Positions 49,316 to 61,383 of a stretch of 64,000 nucleotides of DNA are shown in pieces. A model generated the notes under the pieces. The model searched no databases and was not told the origin of the DNA. It saw only the letters and a program-made list of their open reading frames with translations. The DNA is taken from NCBI GenBank assembly GCA_030998015.1, contig JARWMV010000039.1, forward strand, positions 1 to 64,000. The letters run 5' to 3'. How positions within the stretch are numbered: the stretch's first letter is position 1; every line of letters starts with the position of its first letter. Source of the DNA: Ceratorhiza oryzae-sativae (Eukaryota > Basidiomycota > Agaricomycetes > Cantharellales > Ceratobasidiaceae). The translations under genes and the position numbers were made by a program.

Positions 49316-50392
49316 TCAAAAATCTGGAGACGAGTCCTGATTCTTCACGGGAACATGAAGTTCTTCCCAGCGTGCTGCATAGATATCAGTCAAATATCCT
49401 GAACGAATGAATGAATTCAACTTGCTCAAATTCTCATGGATTGGATGGCTGAGAAGCGGAACAACATATGGGTCAAAAGTCGCCCAATATGGGTTCTTGT
49501 CCATCGAATGAGATTCCTCAAAATGATAAAATTCTAGCGGCATAGACATACCTCCAAGTGGTATTTCTGACTGGCCTCGTTCAGAAATCGTTCGACGATC
49601 GCAAACTTGAGTGGATCTTTGGGATCGCGATGAACCAGCCAAGATCTTTGCCATACCGGCTTTAGTTTAGTCGTCGGGCCGTCAAGCCAAACTCACAGCG
49701 TTTCTTTATCTAACATTCTTGGTGTGAGGTTGATGGCTCGAGGAAGGAACCACAAGACCTGCCTTTGCGATATACACTCGCAGCCTCGATCAACTTGGCA
49801 CCTAGCTTTTCTGCGTTTTCGAGATTGGAAGCGCGGAGGTGAACGATGATTGTGCTGGATAGTGTGGACCGCAATCGGTTTATTCGCATGAATAGGTTTA
49901 TCACACTCACTATACCATGGTAGTTCACAAAGGCTGGCGAGGTCCATCAGCGGATACTGATCTTCACGTGAGTGATCTGAATGACGTCAGTTCTGTGGCA
50001 CTTGCCGCCATTGCCATTCCTTCGCTCCGGTCTATCCCTTGACTTTCGGCGGACGAACCGAGTTTCGCAGCCCTATGATATCTTTCAATGACGGTATCAT
50101 AAAAGCGGTTGCATTTGCTACGTGCTGAGGTGACTGCACTGTGTGCATCAGTCGAAAGCCCTCGCCAGGAGATACCATTTGAGAGCTGACGTGGGCGATT
50201 AATCTTTATACGCTCCTCAAACGCAAGCTTTAACCATGCCCCGCTGGCAGTGACCCATGCCTCACGCCAATATTTGGAGGCCGCTGCAAACCAAACGTCT
50301 CGGTGCTTTCCATCAAGACGTTCATAGTCTTTCGCCAATGTCAAGCTGTCCTCATGGTATGTGTCCGTTTGGAACTGCAGGAATGGGTGCAA
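49316..50392 (-). CDS. Hypothetical protein, exon limits uncertain
   Basis: The first exon (50392 to about 49972) encodes MHPFLQFQTDTYHEDSLTL and then FAAASKYWREAWVTASGAW, a helical charged protein without a known domain. A 34-bp GTGAAG..GCCAG intron (about 49938-49971) would continue it in frame to FVNYHGIVSVINLF and LENAEKLGAKLIEAASV. A further piece (49654-49316) reads GGMSMPLEFYHFEESHS and LSHPIHENLSKLNSFI. The joins between the last pieces are not settled. CpG content is normal. The 3' end lies at the border of the repeat block and may be clipped. No signal peptide or membrane segment is seen. Confidence 0.45.
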
Positions 50393-50728
50393 GGGCTATG
50401 ATCATTGATCAAGGCCATGCAAATGCTCGGAGTGGCTCGGTGCTGGATCACACGCAGCCCAGCCTTGTTGTCCCCGCCACAATAGCCGATCGACGGACTA
50501 CCACGACTAAAATTAGCTCCAGTCCGCTCCAGTCCGCCCATCGTGTCACACGGCCAGATACAAGCATGGACGGGGCATCTCCGCCCGTCGGAAAAGCCAC
50601 ACAGGCTCGTTCCGGCTTGGAACAAAGTGTAGCTTGCAGTGCCTCGTTCGGTTGTCTTGTAACTCGCCTGTGCTGGCGAGCTGCTTAAAGCACAGAGCTA
50701 TCCACCGAAACGATTATCATCCTCTCCG

Positions 50729-53045
50729 ATGCATCTGTATTCTCACACTGTTGCCCTCGGGGCCACTTTTGCAGCCCTTGCAGCCGCCCAGGCATTCGAC
50801 TCGCTAGTCGAATTCGATCGCTATGCCCCTCGTACGAGTGGCATCCACTGGAAGTCCTGTGGCGATCCAAACATCGTCGCCGACTGCGGCCGCTTCGAAG
50901 TTCCCCTCGACTATCAGAACCCCAAGGCCGGCAAAGCGTCTCTGGCTGTTGCACGCTATGCGGCGACCAAGAAACCGAGGTTGGGCACGCTGTTCATCAA
51001 CCCCGGCGGTCCCGGCGGGAGCGGCGTCGACACGATCTTGAGCGACATGTCTGAGTTGATCTCACAGGCCGTAGGAGGGCAATACGATGTCATCGGTGAG
51101 CGCGATATCCAGGATCACGTCAAAGTATTCTGATTGACCATCGCGTAGGCTGGGATCCTCGCGGAGTGGGTAGATCTGTTCCTTCCATAGGATGCTTCGC
51201 TTCAGCAAAAGAAGAAGCCGCGTTCTGGGAGGGCACCATTCCATTCGCCGGGCTCGAAGCCCGCGGCAACTTTACGAGTAAAGCTGAACTTGCCGCTTTT
51301 TTCGATCAGGTGCCCAAAGTAGACGAGCTGTTGGTCAGGTTTGGGAAGAAGTGCCTCGAGTACAGCCCAGATACACTTCAGTATGTCGGGACGGCGGCGG
51401 TCGTGAGGGATATGGTTGCTTTGCATGACTATGTGGAAGGTCCAGAGAAAAAGGTCGACTATTGGGGATTCTCGTTTGTCACTGTCCTCATTGAATGTGG
51501 TGGTCGCTAACGATCTATACAGATATGGGACGGCAATAGGGAGCTACTTTGTCAATAGTAAGTGCTCGCTCTGTGTGTTTTCGCTTTGTCTCATACAACG
51601 CATCACTTGGATAGTGTTCCCGGACCGGGTTGGCCGTGTAGCGATCGATGGCGTCGTCAACCCCGCTTACTGGGCAGATCGACCACCATACGAGGTCAGT
51701 GCATCAGCCTTTGCCTATGATCTTTGATTTTTTTTATCACAAGCTACGTAGTTCCGAGAATTGTCTGCCGAGTCTACCGATGAAACGCTCGCTGGGTTTG
51801 CCCACGCTTGTGCGACGGTGGGATCCGGCCATTGCGCGCTCGCCACCCAGAACTCGACGGCCTACAGTATCAAGACTGATATCCTCAATATCATCAACGT
51901 TTGTTGTCTCTCAACCTCGCCAGTCATTGTTCTCACTGGTTTGCTGCAGAGAGCCTACGACTATAAAAAGGCGCTAGGCGCCAGTGCTCAATTTGGTTCG
52001 GCTGATGTACGGGGTGAGTTCGACTGCGGTTAACTGACTTGGTATATGCTGATTGCGCTGGCGCATATAGGTGCGATTCTGGATGCCATGTACCACCCCG
52101 CCGAATGGGCAAGATTCGCCAAGAAGTTATTGGGCACCTCCAACTTTCTGACTAATTCGTCCAACTGGCATCCCCGCACGACCAAACGTTCATCCGACTT
52201 GCCGTTCCTCCGCCCTCTTCGTCTCTATCCGTTGACCAAGCGGGAAGCGCCATCCAATGAATCGAGCCCGGCCAATCCCCATACATTCGAAGCGATCAGG
52301 TGCGCAGACGCCGTCGATGCCGGAAACACCACGACGATGGATGTGTTTGAGGAGATTGTCAAGGTGACAAGGAAGGTCAGCCACGTCTGTGAGTACTGCC
52401 TGTTGTCGATGTCCTGGAGCCGCTGGCTGATGATGTCGGCTGGCACAGTTGGCCCGATGTGGGTGGACCCTGGGTTCTATTGTCATCATTGGCCGGTTCG
52501 CGCAGTGGAGAGGTATACCGGCCCATGGAACAAGCATTTGGCCAATCCTATTCTCGTCATCGGTAGGGGTTTTTGTTGCAAATGTTTTTTTTCCACTAAG
52601 ATGTTGCCCAGGCAACAAAGCTGATCCTATCACACCATTCCAATCGGCCAAGTGGGTGGCCGACACACTCGGGAACAGCGCGGTGCTAGTCGAGCAAGAT
52701 GATATGGGGTGCGTCCGGGGCCTAATAACCGACGGGCTGTCATTAAACATGTTATTCCGCTATAGCACACTTCTTTGGCCATGCATTCGAGCTGGTAAGC
52801 TGGATGTATGCACGTCTAATGTCACGATTCACTTATAGTTAACTAGCACCCTCGCCATCCTGAAGCGGTTCTTTACCAACGGTAAACTTCCTTTGCCGGA
52901 TGAATTATGTGCGGTGAGTGTGATTGTTTTTGAAAGAGACCGATGATTGAGGTGACGCAACCCCGTCTAGACAAATCAGGAGCTATTCCCTGGGACAAAT
53001 GTCACAAAAACCACACTTTCGGCATTTCAATCAAAGAAGTTCTAA
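50729..53045 (+). CDS. TAP-like serine hydrolase (S33 peptidase family), first of a tandem pair, probably frameshifted
   Basis: Twelve exons: 50729-51095, 51149-51473, 51523-51557, 51615-51694, 51752-51898, 51950-52013, 52071-52388, 52449-52562, 52612-52708, 52766-52794, 52847-52913 and 52971-53045. A signal peptide is likely (MHLYSHTVALGATFAALAAA). NPGGPGGSG is the oxyanion-hole loop. WGFS-YGT (nucleophile Ser about 231) is split by an intron; GNKADPITP holds the acid. This is a secreted alpha/beta hydrolase like tripeptidyl aminopeptidases, which remove short peptides from protein N-termini. Exon 9 is one base shorter than in the tandem paralogue (near 52706), so the next exon, carrying HTSLAMHSS with the catalytic His, falls out of frame and a stop follows. 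About 572 residues if read through. Confidence 0.85.
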
Positions 53046-53785
53046 GTAGACCGATTTCGTCTTAGTACAGGCTCGAGTTTTAAAAGGACATTTCAGGTAG
53101 CCATAGTATTTATCTTGTAAATAAGAGACTGTATGCACAAGACTCTGTGGGCGTAGATGGGTTTCGCGGCTGTGAAATGGGCTGCGACAGTTTCCGAGAG
53201 GCATGAACCGAGTCCTGCGACCATGGCCGTTGGCGTAGCCGAGAATCGAGTTGTCCAATCCAAACATGGGGTTGGGTTTAGAGCCTGCCCTTTCCCTCTG
53301 TTTGTACGGATGACGCGATGGAGAATCATCATTGATTGATACTATTATCGACCACCAGCGCGAATGGAATCGAGTGGCGGTATTTTGTCATTTTTTTTTG
53401 TTTTCTCGGCTTTCTCTTGTTCATCAACCGAGCCAAGCTGTTCGTTTTGCCAGGACTTGAATCCGGAGAGTGTCCGGCGATGCCTGATCAGAATCGAGTC
53501 ATGCTGGAGAGATATGTGCTGTGCTGATCAAAATGGTGCAGGCGCTTGGGAACCTCCCGCGTGCCCGAGATTGGACGCCGTGAGCGAGAACCGTTGCGGC
53601 GATCGCCACAGCCATCAGGAACGGGGTCTTGGGCGCTGGTCGGGATTCTTTCTGCCATTGGCCTGGGCCGGATGTCAACGATCATCCGAAACGGGCACTT
53701 GCGGTGGACTGCCTTGTCGATTGCCCTTGTCACATTGCATACATATAGCAGCATCCGTTGATGCACGGTCCTAGGAGTTTAGCCC
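53046..53785 (+). other. Intergenic region between the TAP-like genes
   Basis: No supported gene. Frames such as 53364-53774 lack domains and overlap others. CATACATATAG at 53739-53749 lies about 40 bp before the next ATG and could serve as a weak TATA element. Confidence 0.4.
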
Positions 53786-56397
53786 ATGCATCTCTCCCAG
53801 GCCTTTGCCCTGGCCGCTGCCTTGGCCTCTGTGGCCGTCGCAGACCCATTCGACCTGCCCCCTGGCTATCATCGATTCGCCCCCCGCGCCACCAATATCA
53901 CTTGGGGCCCGTGCGGCATCAACAACGCCACCGAGTGCGGCCGCTTCGAAGTCCCACTCGACTACCACAATGCCACCGCTGGCAAAGCCTCGCTCGCCGT
54001 CGCACGCTACCGGGCCACGAAGAAGCCCAGGCTCGGCACACTGTTTCTCAACCCCGGAGGTCCGGGCGAGAGCGGCGTGAAGATGGTCGTGCTCGGCGCT
54101 GACGAGCTCTCGCAGGCGTCGGGCGGGCACTATGACCTCGTCAGTGAGTGCGATCATCGTCGCTCCTGGGCTATGGGCTAACTTGCACAGGCTGGGATCC
54201 TCGCGGCGTGGGCCTGACCCATCCACGTGCGGACTGCTTTGCGACGGGCACAGAAGAGAATGCGTTCTGGGAGGGCACGATTCCGCGCGCAGGCCTCGAA
54301 GCGCGCGGAAACTTTACCGAGCAGGCCGATCTTGATGCATTTTTCGAGCAGGTTCCAGAAGTCGATGATCTCTTGATCAAGCTTGGCCAAAAGTGTCTCG
54401 AGTACAGCCCCGACACGTTCCAGTATGTGGGTACGGCCGCAGTCGTCAGGGATATGGTTGCCATGCACGACTATTTCGAGGGGCCGGACAAGCCGATTGA
54501 CTATTGGGGATTTTCGTAAGTGGGCCTGTCTGTGCTTTCACGACCGAGGCCAATCTGCCGTTCGCAGATACGGAACAGCCCTCGGTCTCTACTTTGTCAA
54601 CAGTACGTATCTTCATCTTCACCTGATCAATACTTATTCCCCCACCAGTGTTCCCTGACCGCGTCGGTCGTGTCGTCATTGACGGAGTCGTCGATCCCGA
54701 GTACTGGGCTAATCTCCCCTCATACAAGGTATATCCTGACCCGTCTGTCTGATTTTGCGACTGAGCCGGATCCGTACTAGTTTTGGTCCGTCTCGGTCGA
54801 ATCCACAGACGAAGCATTCACCGGGTTCGTCCAGGCTTGTGCAGCAGCCGGCCCCGTCAATTGCGCAATCGCAACCAAAGACTCGACGGAAGACACTATC
54901 CGGAGCTGGGTACTCGACCTTATCAATGTGGGTCATGCCGTCCTTTGCTTGGCACAATCCTCATGTTTTCTCCACAGCGGGCATATGATTATCGAAAGTC
55001 GATAGGCCCCGGTGCTGAGCATTCCTCTTCCGAGGTCCGCGGTGAGTCTCTTGCTCATCTCCTGGGCTCGATAGTGTTTAATCCCAGTGCTCTTCGTAGA
55101 CACCGTCTTTCAGGCCATGTATCAACCAACCGGCTGGCCAGGCCTCGCTACACAACTCTTGGGCATCTCCGAATTTCTCGCCAACGCTTCCAACTGGAAC
55201 ACCAACCTCACCCGACGAGCCAAGCCGCGAAATCTATCTCCCCGCCCCATACGCCGGCGCTATCCACTCGACACTCGCCAACTATCGACCAACGACTCGG
55301 ACCCAGCGCCCGACTATGCCTTTCAAGCCGTCACATGCGCCGACGCCGTCGACCCGGGCAACGTTACGACTCGGATGGTCTTTGATGAGCTCGTGAGGGT
55401 CACGCGACAAGTTAGCCATGTCTGTGAGTTGTGTGCTCGAGTGTGGGTGTCCAGAGTTGGTTTTGGGGCTGATGCAGTGACTAGTTGGGCCGATGTGGGG
55501 CGATGCCGGGTTTTATTGCCATCGTTGGCCAGTTCGTGCGGTGGAGCGGTATGCTGGACCGTGGAATAAGAATCTGTCGAACCCGATTCTTGTCATAGGT
55601 GAGGCTCATATGATCGTGATCAAGGTCGTTGATTGCTGATGGTTTGCATAGGAAACGAAGCCGACCCGATTACACCATATATATCGGCAAAGAAAGTCGC
55701 CGACGCGCTTGGTGACAGTGCGATACTGGTCGAGCAGGACGACTATGGAGTGCGTATAGTCGATCATCAGGAATCTCACGATACTGACGTTGCTCGACGA
55801 TAGCATACATCCCTGGCGATGCATTCGAGCTGGTGAGTTTGTCTGGGCGCATACATGATCACATGATGCTCATGCCTGATCCAGCACGATTTCTATTCTC
55901 CAAAACTATTTCAACAACAACACGCTTCCCTCGTCGGATCAGTTTTGTAGCGTAAGTTGTGACTATCCGTTGCGGCAAGTTTCATATTATACTCATCGAA
56001 TATTGTATAGACAAACCAAATCCTATTCCCTGGTCAAGGAATTACAAAGAGCTCACTCACAGCACTCTCTTCCGGCGGCTCTGGCTCAGGCTCGAACAAC
56101 CTTGCCACATCAAACGACTCCAACCAACTCCAGTCCCAACTCGACAAGGCCAAAACAAGGGCGAACCAGCTCTTGATCGCCGTCGTTGCCCTCGGATGCG
56201 CGACAGTGCTTCTCCTCCTCTCCCTCATCGCTTCGTGTGTGCTCGGTCGACGGAACAAACGTGCTGTGCCCATGCGGGGCACGGTGCATGATATTCATTT
56301 TGGAGGAGAAGGGCACGATGGAGAAGGGCATGTGTATTCCACGCTGTTTGATGCAAAGAAAGACGAAAAGGGCGGGTATGCGCGTGTGAGTACGTAA
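53786..56397 (+). CDS. TAP-like serine hydrolase with a C-terminal membrane anchor
   Basis: Twelve exons: 53786-54143, 54191-54515, 54568-54602, 54649-54728, 54781-54927, 54978-55041, 55100-55423, 55485-55598, 55652-55749, 55804-55832, 55885-55951 and 56011-56397. They join in frame to 675 residues. Signal peptide MHLSQAFALAAALASVAVA. NPGGPGESG forms the oxyanion loop, GFSYGT gives Ser228, GNEADP gives Asp487 and GHTSLAMHS gives His516, so the triad is complete. Intron positions match those of the gene before it: a tandem duplication. Unlike its partner, the last exon adds a Gly/Ser/Asn linker, a helix LLIAVVALGCATVLLLLSLI (about residues 601-626), an RRNKR stop-transfer signal and a short cytoplasmic tail ending KKDEKGGYARVST. 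It would be a type I membrane enzyme with its catalytic domain outside the cell. Confidence 0.9.
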
Positions 56398-56519
56398 GTG
56401 TGGGTTGGGCCATGAGTTTGTATAGGGATTTTGTGTATTATGTGACATGTATCGTTTGGGAAATGGATTGAACCGTTTATATCGAGCATCACGCACCGAG
56501 TCGACATACCCAGATGTTA

Positions 56520-56882
56520 TTGCTGTTTCACATAAAATTGGCGGACCGTTTATTGTTCGATCAAATGAATACTGACCTTTTAGAAAGTTTTTTGCGCGTA
56601 CCCGCAGGATTTAGTGATTGTGTAAGAGACCAAAATGACTGCACTGACAAAAAGAATCGATCGACAGAGAGCAAACTCGAGACTTCCAAGTCTACCGTAC
56701 AGAGGTCTTCCTCGACCGTCTGTACAGGCTCATTTTCTCTGTTAATCGATCAGACTCACTCATGCAATTCTTTTCGTATCATTCATTTACTCTCAACCCT
56801 CGTACTTCATCTAGAATGTCAGGAATGCTGTCCGTATTTGATCAAAAAATAAGCGCTCGGCCAACTTTATGTGAAACGGCAA
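56520..56882. mobile_element. 363-bp MITE with TA duplication
   Basis: Imperfect inverted ends of about 50 bp: TTGCTGTTTCACATAAAATT at 56520 and the inverse of TTGCCGTTTCACATAAAGTT ending at 56882, with GATCAAAT / ATTTGATC inside. TA on each side (56518-56519 and 56883-56884) suggests Tc1/mariner-type transposition. The ends differ from those of the Tc1 element at 4170 apart from a shared ACATAAAGTT. No coding capacity. It lies between the TAP-like gene and the CHAT gene. Confidence 0.75.
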
Positions 56883-57072
56883 TAATTGCATCTTCAGCGT
56901 GCGGACTGTGAAAGGAGGCGGAGTTGTGACATATAAACGTGTAAAATACAGGATTGCGAGCCGCTTATGAAAATCCAAGCTGGGCTAGGTGGGAAACGTA
57001 CATTCGCGCAAATAATTGAGAACAAGGTCACGCGCGAGAAATATCTACCCACCATCTCCATTCAGCAAAGCT

Positions 57073-58630
57073 TCACAAAACAACATGAATGTATGGGACC
57101 CAGCGATGAAACTCGGATGTCCCAATGCGCCCCCGAAGAACCTGGACGGCTTGATGAAGAGCTACCGTGGTCCTGCTACTGTCAGGAATGCCTGTTTCAA
57201 ACATGTTGTCGTAAACGACCTTGGCGACAAAAGGTGCGTCTTTATCCTTGATCGACCACATCGTAGCTATCACGCCCGAGAACCCTGCAGTCAGCATCCC
57301 AGCGGCGAGATGGATGACCTCGTCCGGAAGCTCTCGATCGCCCATCGCTGTCTCGCAAGCCGACAAGAACGCAAAGTCCGAATGGGGGAGAGGCTTTTGG
57401 GTGATTCTTGACAAGGGCAGATCGCCGTCGTAGAGCTTGAACGCACTGCTGCTCGGATCGACTAGATCTTGCGAGGCGTGGCAGGCCAGATGAACCCAGC
57501 TGTGTTTTTCAATCGCATCCAAGACGGCATCGACGGTCGCGTTCTCGTTTGCGAGCCGTGTGAACGGTCGTAGTGTGTCGTGGGCGTATATGTGGTTAAT
57601 TTCTGTTACGGTTTCAGGGAGAGGTGCGCCGCCACCGGCTTGGCCTACAGCTAGGATCCCGTGGAACTCGGATGGTTTGGAGCACGGCCGTAGCAGCGCG
57701 CTCAAGTTTGGGGTATAAGACGATATCACGTAATCGCACATGCTCGAATTGGGTTCGTGATAACTGCCGGCAGCGTGAAGTGGTAAGAGTGAAAGAGTTC
57801 CCGTAGTGCACCATGTGATGCGGGGTAGCTCCTCAGTTCCTCCGGTAGAGTGCTTGCATTGGATTTTAGTAAACTTGGTGAGTCCGACAGTATGTAGTAC
57901 TCACAGTATAGCCCAATGCCTCGATTATAGGTAAAGCAACATCTGTCCACAGGGCAGAGAGAACGTCTTGCAACTTGACGTGTGTCTGCTTATTACGATA
58001 AACCCCCCTATCATTCCGGGATCGACTGTTGGACCCAGCCAACGCGAGTAAAAGTTTGTCCAGCACGCTTGCAGCCTTGCTAGCACAAAAATCAGGAAGA
58101 GGGATATGCAAAGTTTCGAGGGTATGTTGCCGAAAGGCGAGCGCATCACATCGACTTGAATGTACATAGATGACCACAACCGTGTTGGCTATAGCCGATG
58201 GGAGAAGATGCATGAAACGTCTTGGCTGAAGAAAGTCTTGAAACTCGGCAAGGGAGCGCGCTTTCGCAACCAGGGCGTCCCAATGATCTACCAAGCGGCG
58301 GTATTCCTGATCTTGTCCGTCTTTTGAAGGATCATTGAAAGGCTGCCTTCTGGACGTCGACAATTCAGCTCTGCGCTGAATATTGCTAGTGGTTTGTTTG
58401 AGTTCCTCGGCGAGCGCGTCATCGACCTGAGCCAGATCGTCAAGAGGCTCTCGCAGTTGAAGCATCTGACTCCACACCAGAGCTCGACCCGTTTCGAGCC
58501 ATTCGACCGTAAGTGCAAACTTTTTCTCAGAAACGGCAGCAGCAGCAGCAGCTTCTCTAGTCAAATCGCGAATGTCCACGCTAATGCGTTCATATCTACG
58601 GCTGATGCTCTGCACAAGCAGAGCATCCAA
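57073..58630 (-). CDS. CHAT-domain (caspase-like) protein, 5'-truncated
   Basis: Two exons, 58630-57905 and 57852-57073, joined in phase (GYT then HSTGGTEELP) across a 52-bp GTGAGT..AAG intron, give 501 residues. The N-terminal half is helical (EWLETGRALVWSQMLQLREP), the linker that follows TPR repeats in fungal TPR-CHAT proteins. The C-terminal half is a CHAT domain with the dyad VHLACHAS (His) and FLSACETAMGD (Cys), ending FHRWVPYIHVVL. CHAT enzymes are cysteine proteases related to caspases and separase; fungal roles are mostly unknown, with cell-death or immune functions proposed. The TPR repeats that usually precede it are absent, and coding sense stops near 58640 where the CpG-poor repeat block begins. 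The ATG at 58630 may be only an internal Met. Confidence 0.85.
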
Positions 58631-58639
58631 ATTTTTTGG

Positions 58640-59181
58640 ATGCTGAATTTGCTGTTACAGCCAGTTTATGTAGGCAATGTATCCATATTGTGATGCAAAA
58701 TACTTAAAATTAGGTGTTTTGCCCATTTTCTAAATGCATTTGTTGGGACCAGGACAATCCCAACAACATGAATACCAGCCTAGTAAAGCTTTTGTTGAAG
58801 ATGCCACAGTCCACAGGTCACTTAAAATCTAAAAGTGGACAAAATGTCTATTTTATATGGAATTGTCCAAAAAGTGTGGACATTCCCAATCTGCAGAGAT
58901 GGGTGACCCAAACCAAACAACCTGTGGTACCAATAGCATACAGTGATTAAATGCCTTGATGCTTGATTCAGCTAATTGGTCACATGCCCATACCCAACCC
59001 CTGCCAGACATGAGCTGGGTTTTGAAATCTCCCACAGGCGTAGTTGTGGCCTGCTTAAAGTAATCTCTGGATTTTTTTTGGCATTGCTGTCCATGTGCAG
59101 GTGTTCAAAGCATGACATGTACCCAACTGCAAGTTGTTCAAGATGCCCAGACTTGAACAGTTAGCCTTCAGGCATGATGTC
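58640..59181. other. Repeat debris between the CHAT gene and a Gypsy element
   Basis: CpG-poor. An open frame at 58714-58950 reads GHLKSKSGQNVYFIWNCPKS, which I cannot place. No terminal repeats recognised. Confidence 0.35.
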
Positions 59182-59699
59182 TGTCATGGCCTAGACCATG
59201 ATGCAGATTTTATTATGATTTTCCTATATTTTATACATCTCTCTTTCTCATATTTTTGGACAAGTCCTGTTTAATTGGATATATGCATAGAATTATTTAC
59301 ATGATCATGTGACCTTGTTGTTGTTTACATTCTGTTTGTACCTTCTGGAATATTCTGTTATGTGGCACCATTCTTACATTGTATGATAGTTGTCTTGCAC
59401 CATATGTGTATTTGATATAGCTCATTGTATGAATATATAAGGGAGAGTCTGAGAGCCTTAAGCCTCAGAACTCAACCTCCTGTCATATCCCCTCTACTAC
59501 CTGTGTGACTTACAGTCCACAGTCCCTGCCCAGTCCTCTTAAGGACAAGCACACCTACTTCTACCTCCTTGCATCTTATCACACCCACACTGCATGTCCT
59601 ACCTTAGACATTGTCAGTACAGCCTCCAGCATCACTGCCCATAGGCTTGTCATTGCCACTTAGGTGTTTGACGTTACTCTTCAGGTCATAGCTCTGACA
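59182..59699 (+). repeat. 5' LTR, family B (518 bp)
   Basis: TGTCATGGCCTAGACC to GGTCATAGCTCTGACA, with GAATATATAAGGGAGAGTCT near 59434. TTAGGTCAAGTTCTTCC follows directly as the possible primer site; I cannot name a matching tRNA. Confidence 0.88.
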
Positions 59700-60066
59700 T
59701 TAGGTCAAGTTCTTCCTTATCACTCAGGATTGAGACGTACCCCTGTACTAGCCTACTGTGAAATGGAGAAAGGCTTGGACTGCATAATAATTGAAAGCAG
59801 AAAGAGACTATCCAGTAACAGGTGTCTACAAGGCAGACAGTACCTATTGCCCAACCCTAGGACTCTTGTCCATCACTGCATGTGTTGCAGACAGCAATCT
59901 ACCTGCTTGCAAAAAAGACGCTCTATATCACACCCATCAAAGGCTTGTTGATTAGTTGTAGTCATTGTCCAACGCTAGGTAGCAGAGCAGCCACAGTGTT
60001 TGAGAGTGAAAATCCCAGCATCAAGAGCACCTACCATACTTGTCTATCCCACTTCCTTTTTTAGCT

Positions 60067-61383
60067 ATGTCTGCACCAAACCCTGCCCCTGCCTAGATTC
60101 AGTTTGATGCCACCCAGATTCAAGTACCCACCAATCCAGCCAATCTATTAGCATTTACCCACACAATCAAGGACACGCTGATTGCTATAAATAACAATCT
60201 TGCAGTATTCATCAATCAACAGTCAGCCGAACTTTCCACTATCAACACCACTCTCCAGAACCATGATACAGGCATATCTAACCTTGAAACAAACATAGTT
60301 GCGCTCCAGGCTGCAGTCCAAGCACCTGGCACAAGCACCTCTGTTGCACATACTCAAGCACCCAAGTTATTGGCACCTGCCAAATTTGATGGTTCAGATA
60401 AAAACAAAGTGGTATCCTTCAGGGTTGCAGTGGCCCATTATTTGCAGACTTCTTATCCCTCTGCAACTGCTGATGAGCAGATTGCATACATCATCTCCTG
60501 CCTGGATGGCAAAGCCCACAAGTGGCTGGAACCCTATTTGGAAGACAACATTATCAATGGCAATCCAGTCACTTGGCTTCATAATGTCAATGATTTCTGG
60601 ACCCAATTTAACACTTGCTGGAATGTCACCAACAAGACCAAAAATTTCAGGGTGAAATTCAAATTGCTCAAACAAAAGAATTTGGTCCAAGAATACTTCA
60701 AGGACTTCCAGACATATTCCCAGGGTCTCAGCTACAATGACACATCTCTTCGCAATCATTTCTACAATGGACTAACAGTCAAAATCAAGGAGTTCCTTTT
60801 GGCCCAAGATTACAACCACATGGCTGCCAATGTCACTTTGCAAACTCTTGCAGACAAGGCACTCTGAATTGATCAGTGGATTGAGTTGTTCCAGGCCGAA
60901 AACCCATCTTTGAAAAACTCTTCCTCTTCCAATGTGGCTAGCACCTCCACCAAAGCTTCCACCTTGCCATCAGCAGCTCCTCCCAAAGGCCAGGCCAGGG
61001 AAAAGATGTCTGTTGGGGAAAAGGTGTACACGCTTGGTCCAGATGGTAAGGCTCACAAAGGAACAATTTCGGCTATAAACTGCAATGCCAAAGGGCAGTT
61101 GATTCCCACAATCAAATGGAATGATGGATCATCTGAAGAAACCACATTTAAACAAATCCAAAAAGATTTGCATCTGATCGTTGTTGCTCCCTCAGCTCCT
61201 ACCCTGGCTAAAGGTTCTGGTCCTGGACCCATGGATTTAGATTCAGCTGGGAAAGGAAAAAAGCCTGTTATATGCAGCACTTGTGGTGGTTGTGGCCATT
61301 ATTCCAGTGCTTGTCCCTCCAAAACTTATTCTGGGCAAGCTGCTTCTCTTTCTGGTGATGAGTTGGAAAACAAGGATGCTTGA
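60067..61383 (+). pseudogene. Gypsy gag with internal stops
   Basis: Begins MSAPNPAPA and meets a TAG at about 60094. A long open part from 60370 has PAKFDGSDKNKVVSF, KAHKWLEPYLEDN and EYFKDFQTYSQGLSY (capsid-like). After a TGA at 60865 the frame goes on with REKMSVGEKVY and a CCHC zinc knuckle, CSTCGGCGHYSSAC, near 61280. It would encode the particle and RNA-binding protein. Both stops can be explained by single C to T changes. Confidence 0.88.

Noticed and set aside
53364..53774. 136-codon frame between the TAP-like genes
   Set aside because: Its composition is irregular, it overlaps other frames, it has no domain, and it ends just before the next gene's start codon.
58714..58950. A retroviral-like or DDE protein fragment
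   Set aside because: The peptide shows no motif I can align; naming it would be a guess.
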